Assembly (NCBI GenBank): GCA_016880375.1 | Contig: JAEHDO010000079.1 | Span: forward strand, 1-8,498 | Reading direction: 5' to 3' | DNA: 8,498 nucleotides | Origin: Betaproteobacteria bacterium | GTDB taxonomy: Bacteria; Pseudomonadota; Gammaproteobacteria; Burkholderiales; Rhodocyclaceae | In this document: positions 5,232 through 8,498 of the stretch, one piece after another | Position numbering within the stretch: the stretch's first letter is position 1 | Layout: the number at the start of each line of letters is the position of its first letter | Notes under the pieces: generated by a model | Told to the model about the DNA's origin: nothing | Seen by the model: only the letters and a program-made list of their open reading frames with translations | Databases searched by the model: none | Translations under genes and position numbers: made by a program

Positions 5232-5891
5232 ATGGACAGGAAACCATCGTTCGCCCACTGGCTGCTGTCGGTCGCCCTGCTGCTCGCCTGCGCACCGGCG
5301 GCGGCGAAAGAGGATAGCGGCACCGTCGTGTCGCTGCGCGGCGGCACCCTGGAGCGGCTGGAAAAAGACGCCTGGCGCGGGATCGGCCAGGGGAAAAAGG
5401 TCGCCATCGGCGAGCGCCTGCGCACCGGCAAGGCCGCCGTGGCGGTGATCGAATTCCCCGCCGTCGGCCGCTTCGTCATGGGGCCCGGCTCGGAGATCGA
5501 GATGGGCCGCGAGCCGAAGGACTTCACCACGAAAATGAACCGCGGCGCGCTGTGGATGCAGACCGCGCTGCCGGCCGGCAGCCGCGCCGCCATCAGCACC
5601 CCGATCGCCATCGCCGGCGTGCGCGGCACGGCCTTCTCGATGGTCTTCGGCGAGGGCGAGAAGGCCGTCTGCGCCTGCACCTGCACGGGCAACATCGAAG
5701 TCACCAGCCCCGACGGCAAGAAGCTGAACGTGCCCAAAGGCGAGTATGTCGCCGTCGACGCCGGCAAATCCGTGCCGGCCAAGGCACAGGCCTCCGCCCC
5801 GGTGCTGGAGCAGAGCGGCACCGTCTTCGACTTCTGCCAGGCCTGCCATGTCGTCGGCGGCAAGGGCAAGCTGAAACCCGATTGGAAGTGA
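5232..5891 (+). CDS. Secreted FecR-domain protein with a C-terminal CXXCH motif
   Basis: A 219-residue exported protein. Residues 1-25 form a signal peptide (basic MDRK, hydrophobic LLSVALLLACAPAAA) with likely cleavage after AAA. The LLAC stretch could instead be a lipobox, although Leu at -2 is unusual. Residues about 30-195 make a FecR-type beta-rich domain: GTVVSLRGG, then IGERLRTGKAAVAVIEF, the GSEIEMG turn, GALWMQ, and the diagnostic STPIAIAGVRGTAFSM (about 121-136). Cysteines 147, 149 and 151 are clustered (CACTCTG). The last 20 residues carry CQACH (C202, C205, H206), the motif to which haem c is attached. The tail is too short for a full cytochrome c domain. Unlike iron-uptake FecR, no FecI sigma factor or TonB receptor gene is nearby. 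The stop overlaps the GTG of the cyclase gene by 4 nt, so the two proteins probably work together, perhaps at the periplasmic CHASE2 sensor. Confidence 0.85.
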   Translation: MDRKPSFAHWLLSVALLLACAPAAAKEDSGTVVSLRGGTLERLEKDAWRGIGQGKKVAIGERLRTGKAAVAVIEFPAVGRFVMGPGSEIEMGREPKDFTTKMNRGALWMQTALPAGSRAAISTPIAIAGVRGTAFSMVFGEGEKAVCACTCTGNIEVTSPDGKKLNVPKGEYVAVDAGKSVPAKAQASAPVLEQSGTVFDFCQACHVVGGKGKLKPDWK

Positions 5892-8146
5892 AGCTGCCGC
5901 TGGCGGCGGCGCTGCTGGCGGCGGCTGCCGCCAGCCTCGACCCCGGCGGCCAGCTGGAGAACTTCGAGCGGCGCACCCTCGACGCCCGCGCCCGCCACCA
6001 TGCCGCGCCGACGCCCTTCACCGAACGCATCGTCATCCTCGACATCACCGAGGACAGCATCGAGCGCCTGCGCCCGCTCTACGGCCGCTGGCCCTGGCCG
6101 CGCTCCCTCCACGGCGAAGTGGCCGAGTACCTGGCGGCCGACGGCGCCGCGGCGATCGGCTTCGATCTGCTCTTCGCCGAGCCGGTCATGCGGCGCGAGG
6201 TGGACGCCGCCGACTGGGAGGCCCTTGCCGCCCTGGCGGGCAGCGCCGACCTGGCCGAGGTGCGCGGAGAACTGACGCGGCGCATCGACGCCCTGCAACC
6301 GGGCCTGGGCGATCGCGAGTTCGTCGCCTCGGTGGCGAAGGCCGGCAAGGTCTTCCAGGCCGCCGTCTTCGCCCCCGGCGAAGACGCCGCGGAACAGGCG
6401 GCCGCGGCAATCCCCCCCACCGTGCCCGTCGCCGCCGCCTCCGATGCCGCCGTGCGCAGCCAGGCCCTCCTGCCCTTCGCCGAACTGGCGCGGGCCTCGC
6501 GCGGCATCGGCCACATCAATGCCCTGCCGGATGCCGACGGCACCTACCGCCGCTTCGCGCCCCTGCTCTGGTGGAACACGCGGCAGGCCGCCTTCCCGGC
6601 CCTCGGCCTGGCCATCGCCGCCGACGCCAAGGGCGTACCGCCGGCGGCGATCCGGCGCCAGGCGGACGGCCTTGCCGTGGGGGATGTTGTGTTGCCGCTG
6701 GCCGCCGACGACAGCGCCTGGATCCGCTATCAGGGCGGCCGGCTGGAACGCCAGGCCGACGGCAGCGAGGCCTTCCAGTCCTTCTACCGCCACCTCCCCT
6801 ACGAGCAGGTGCTCGCCTCGAAGGACCTGCTCGCCGCGGGCCAGGCGGCGCCGCTCGCGCGCGGCACCTTCCGCGACAAGATCGTCCTCGTCTCGGCCCA
6901 GGCGGCGGGGCTCTCCGACCTGCGCGCCACGCCCTTCTCGCCGGTCACGCCCGGCATCGAGCTCCACGCCAACATCATCGACAGCCTGCTCGCCGGCCGC
7001 TTCCTGCGCGCGCCGGATCCCATGGCGGCTTTCCTGCTGACACTCGCCGGCTGCCTCGCCGTCGCCTTCCTGGCGCTGAAGCTGCGCCTCAGGCTGGGCG
7101 TGCCGCTCGCCCTGGCGACGAGCGGCGGCTTCGCCGGCGGCGTCTGGGCCCTCTACGGCCAGGGCTGGGCGCTGCCGCTGATGAAGCCGCTCGCCGCCAT
7201 GGCGTTCACCTTCGGCGGCGTACTGCTGGCGCGCGCCGCCACCGCCGAGCGCGAGCGGCGCTGGCTGCGCACCGCCTTCGGCCACTATCTCGCGCCGAGC
7301 GTGCTGGAGGAGGTGCTGCGCCAGCCGGACAAGCTGTGCCTGGGCGGCGAGCGGCGCCGCATGACGGTGCTGTTCTCCGACGTCGCCGGCTTCACCACCT
7401 TCTCGGAGAAGCTGCCGCCGGAGGAAGTGAGCGCGCTGCTCAACGGCTATCTCGACCAGATGACGGCCTGCGTGGCGCAGAGCGGCGGCACGCTCGACAA
7501 GTTCGTCGGCGACGCCGTCATGGCGGAATGGAACGCGCCGCTGCTGCAGCCGGACCACGCCGCCCGCGCCTGCGAGACGGCGCTGCTGATGCTGGAAGAA
7601 GTCAGTCGCCAGAACACGGCGTGGCAGGCCGCCGGCGGCGACCTCGACATCCGCATCGGCATCAACACCGGCGAGATGGTGGTCGGCAACATGGGCTCGC
7701 ACCAGGTCTTCGACTACACCGTGATCGGCAACGAGGTGAACACCGCCTCGCGCCTGGAACCGCTCAACAAGGCCTTCGGCACCCGCATCATCGTCGCCGG
7801 CGCGACACGTAGCGAGGCCGAGGAACGGCGGCCCGGCCATTTCGCCTTCCGCCCGCTCGGCCGCGTCAGCCCCAAGGGCCGCGCCGAGCCGCTCGCCATT
7901 TTCGAACTGGTCGGCTGGCAATCAAAGCTGGACGAGCCAACGCACGCGCGCCTGGACGCCTTCGGGGAGGCGATGGAACATTATCTCGCGCGCCGCTTCG
8001 CGGAAGCGCTGCCCCTGTTCCGGCGCATCCTGGAACGGCAGCCGCAGGACGGCCCCGCCGCCGTCTTCGCCGCGCTCTGCGAAGAACACCTCGCCCACCC
8101 GCCGCCGGCCGACTGGAACGGAGTGTTCGTGCAGACGGAGAAGTAG
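5888..8146 (+). CDS. CHASE2-domain class III adenylate cyclase
   Basis: A membrane cyclase of 752 residues predicted to make cAMP from ATP. After a short hydrophobic N-terminal anchor (about 3-17), a periplasmic CHASE2 sensor occupies about 25-370 ([42 protein letters not shown]; later [29 protein letters not shown] end). Three membrane helices follow (about 380-397, 404-424, 430-450). The class III catalytic domain has [15 protein letters not shown] with metal-binding D498, [10 protein letters not shown] with substrate-choosing K538 and metal-binding D542, and [16 protein letters not shown] with T611, N618 and R622. Lys plus Thr at the specificity positions is the class IIIb adenylate cyclase pattern. 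A TPR-like C-terminal tail ends [15 protein letters not shown]. The GTG start at 5888 overlaps the FecR stop (GTGA), implying translational coupling; a TTG at 5882 is an alternative. A guanylate cyclase is unlikely given K538. Confidence 0.92.
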   Translation: MKLPLAAALLAAAAASLDPGGQLENFERRTLDARARHHAAPTPFTERIVILDITEDSIERLRPLYGRWPWPRSLHGEVAEYLAADGAAAIGFDLLFAEPVMRREVDAADWEALAALAGSADLAEVRGELTRRIDALQPGLGDREFVASVAKAGKVFQAAVFAPGEDAAEQAAAAIPPTVPVAAASDAAVRSQALLPFAELARASRGIGHINALPDADGTYRRFAPLLWWNTRQAAFPALGLAIAADAKGVPPAAIRRQADGLAVGDVVLPLAADDSAWIRYQGGRLERQADGSEAFQSFYRHLPYEQVLASKDLLAAGQAAPLARGTFRDKIVLVSAQAAGLSDLRATPFSPVTPGIELHANIIDSLLAGRFLRAPDPMAAFLLTLAGCLAVAFLALKLRLRLGVPLALATSGGFAGGVWALYGQGWALPLMKPLAAMAFTFGGVLLARAATAERERRWLRTAFGHYLAPSVLEEVLRQPDKLCLGGERRRMTVLFSDVAGFTTFSEKLPPEEVSALLNGYLDQMTACVAQSGGTLDKFVGDAVMAEWNAPLLQPDHAARACETALLMLEEVSRQNTAWQAAGGDLDIRIGINTGEMVVGNMGSHQVFDYTVIGNEVNTASRLEPLNKAFGTRIIVAGATRSEAEERRPGHFAFRPLGRVSPKGRAEPLAIFELVGWQSKLDEPTHARLDAFGEAMEHYLARRFAEALPLFRRILERQPQDGPAAVFAALCEEHLAHPPPADWNGVFVQTEK

Positions 8147-8157
8147 CGCCGCCGCGG

Positions 8158-8188
8158 TTGTCTTTCCCCGCATCGCCGCATACCATAG
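8158..8188 (+). promoter_or_regulatory. Promoter-like element, copy B, in front of metY
   Basis: TTGTCT (8158-8163) and TACCAT (8181-8186) are separated by 17 nt. The block is 26 of 31 identical to copy A at 4843-4873. Transcription would begin near 8193, leaving a leader of about 22 nt before the metY ATG. The 68-nt gap is too short for a SAM riboswitch. Confidence 0.55.
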
Positions 8189-8214
8189 CCGGGCTTTCAC
8201 GCCCGGACACGTCC

Positions 8215-8498
8215 ATGAGCAAAACCAGCGCCTACAGCTTCGACACCCTGAGCCTGCACGCCGGCCAGCAGCCCGACCCGCAGTACGGCGCCCGCGCCGC
8301 GCCGATCTACCTCACCACCAGCTTCGTCTTCAAGGACGCCGACCAGGCCGCCGCCCTCTTCAACATGGAGCGCGCCGGCCATGTCTATTCGCGCATCTCG
8401 AATCCGACCAACGCCGTGCTGGAGGAGCGCATCGCCGCCCTCGAAGGCGGCGTCGGCGCCATTGCCACCGCCTCCGGCCAGGCGGCGCTGCACCTGGC
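8215..8498 (+). CDS. metY: O-acetylhomoserine sulfhydrylase, N-terminal part, cut by the window edge
   Basis: A PLP-dependent enzyme of the Cys/Met metabolism (gamma) family that makes homocysteine from O-acetylhomoserine and sulfide in methionine synthesis. Only 94 codons are present. The N-terminus [35 protein letters not shown] is the typical MetY start. [24 protein letters not shown] (about 61-84) is the conserved substrate and PLP-phosphate region with Y and R of [11 protein letters not shown] follows, where the SGQAA turn normally binds PLP phosphate. The catalytic lysine lies beyond the window. The GAR-API-TTS spacing and [11 protein letters not shown] favour MetY over MetB, MetC or MetZ, but these cannot be fully excluded from a fragment. 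The ATG at 8215 has a weak GGA ribosome site 7 nt upstream. It has its own promoter-like element. Confidence 0.87.
   Translation, partial: MSKTSAYSFDTLSLHAGQQPDPQYGARAAPIYLTTSFVFKDADQAAALFNMERAGHVYSRISNPTNAVLEERIAALEGGVGAIATASGQAALHL

Noticed and set aside
5552..5887. Extending the cyclase upstream to the full open frame, a start inside the FecR gene
   Set aside because: The upstream part translates to Arg-rich nonsense in the FecR shadow frame. The GTG at 5888 gives a hydrophobic N-terminal anchor directly before CHASE2 and a GTGA overlap.
4811..7921. A 1036-codon open frame on the minus strand across the DUF465, FecR and cyclase genes
   Set aside because: It runs antisense through three genes with clear family motifs and has a repetitive biased composition. 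It is an artefact of G+C-rich codon use.
8147..8214. A SAM riboswitch before metY
   Set aside because: The 68-nt gap is too short, and no S-box or SAM-II type core is visible; the sequence is explained by the promoter-like element.

Overview
The window is G+C-rich DNA carrying tightly packed genes, most likely from a betaproteobacterium and plausibly Rhodocyclales-like. The clues are a DUF3567 protein (a family largely confined to Betaproteobacteria), a YdcH/DUF465 protein ending in a typical PDE-S-A tail, a GreB with an acidic N-terminal extension starting MSKAF, and a FecR/CHASE2-adenylate cyclase gene pair. This placement is inference from family distribution, not from a search. There are no tRNAs, rRNAs, insertion sequences, phage genes or CRISPR arrays, so it reads as an ordinary chromosomal housekeeping-plus-signalling region.

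Layout: (1) 1-420, minus strand: the first 140 codons of htpG (Hsp90), running off the left edge, with a strong ribosome site and a convincing sigma-32-type heat-shock promoter. (2) 736-2859, plus: an orphan membrane sensor histidine kinase (Cache-like sensor, PAS, HisKA, HATPase). (3) 2860-3408, minus: greB, whose stop codon abuts the kinase stop. (4) 3469-4469, plus: azlC-azlD, an overlapping pair for branched-chain amino-acid export. (5) 4546-4779, minus: DUF3567 protein, separated from azlD by a perfect GC-rich inverted repeat. (6) 4878-5087, plus: DUF465 protein. (7) 5232-8146, plus: a two-gene unit encoding a secreted FecR-domain protein with a C-terminal CXXCH motif, and a CHASE2-class IIIb adenylate cyclase joined to it by a GTGA overlap. 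(8) 8215-end, plus: the first 94 codons of an O-acetylhomoserine sulfhydrylase (metY), running off the right edge.

The most interesting parts are the FecR(CXXCH)-CHASE2 cyclase pair, which could be a periplasm-to-cAMP signalling unit, and a 31-nt promoter-like element present twice (26 of 31 identical) in front of two unrelated genes, the DUF465 gene and metY. The first copy sits so close to its ATG that the message may be leaderless. The HtpG promoter is a good textbook-type heat-shock promoter, and a weaker look-alike lies in front of the DUF3567 gene. None of the genes appears broken. The other long open frames, including antisense ones of over 2 and 3 kb, are by-products of the high G+C codon use.
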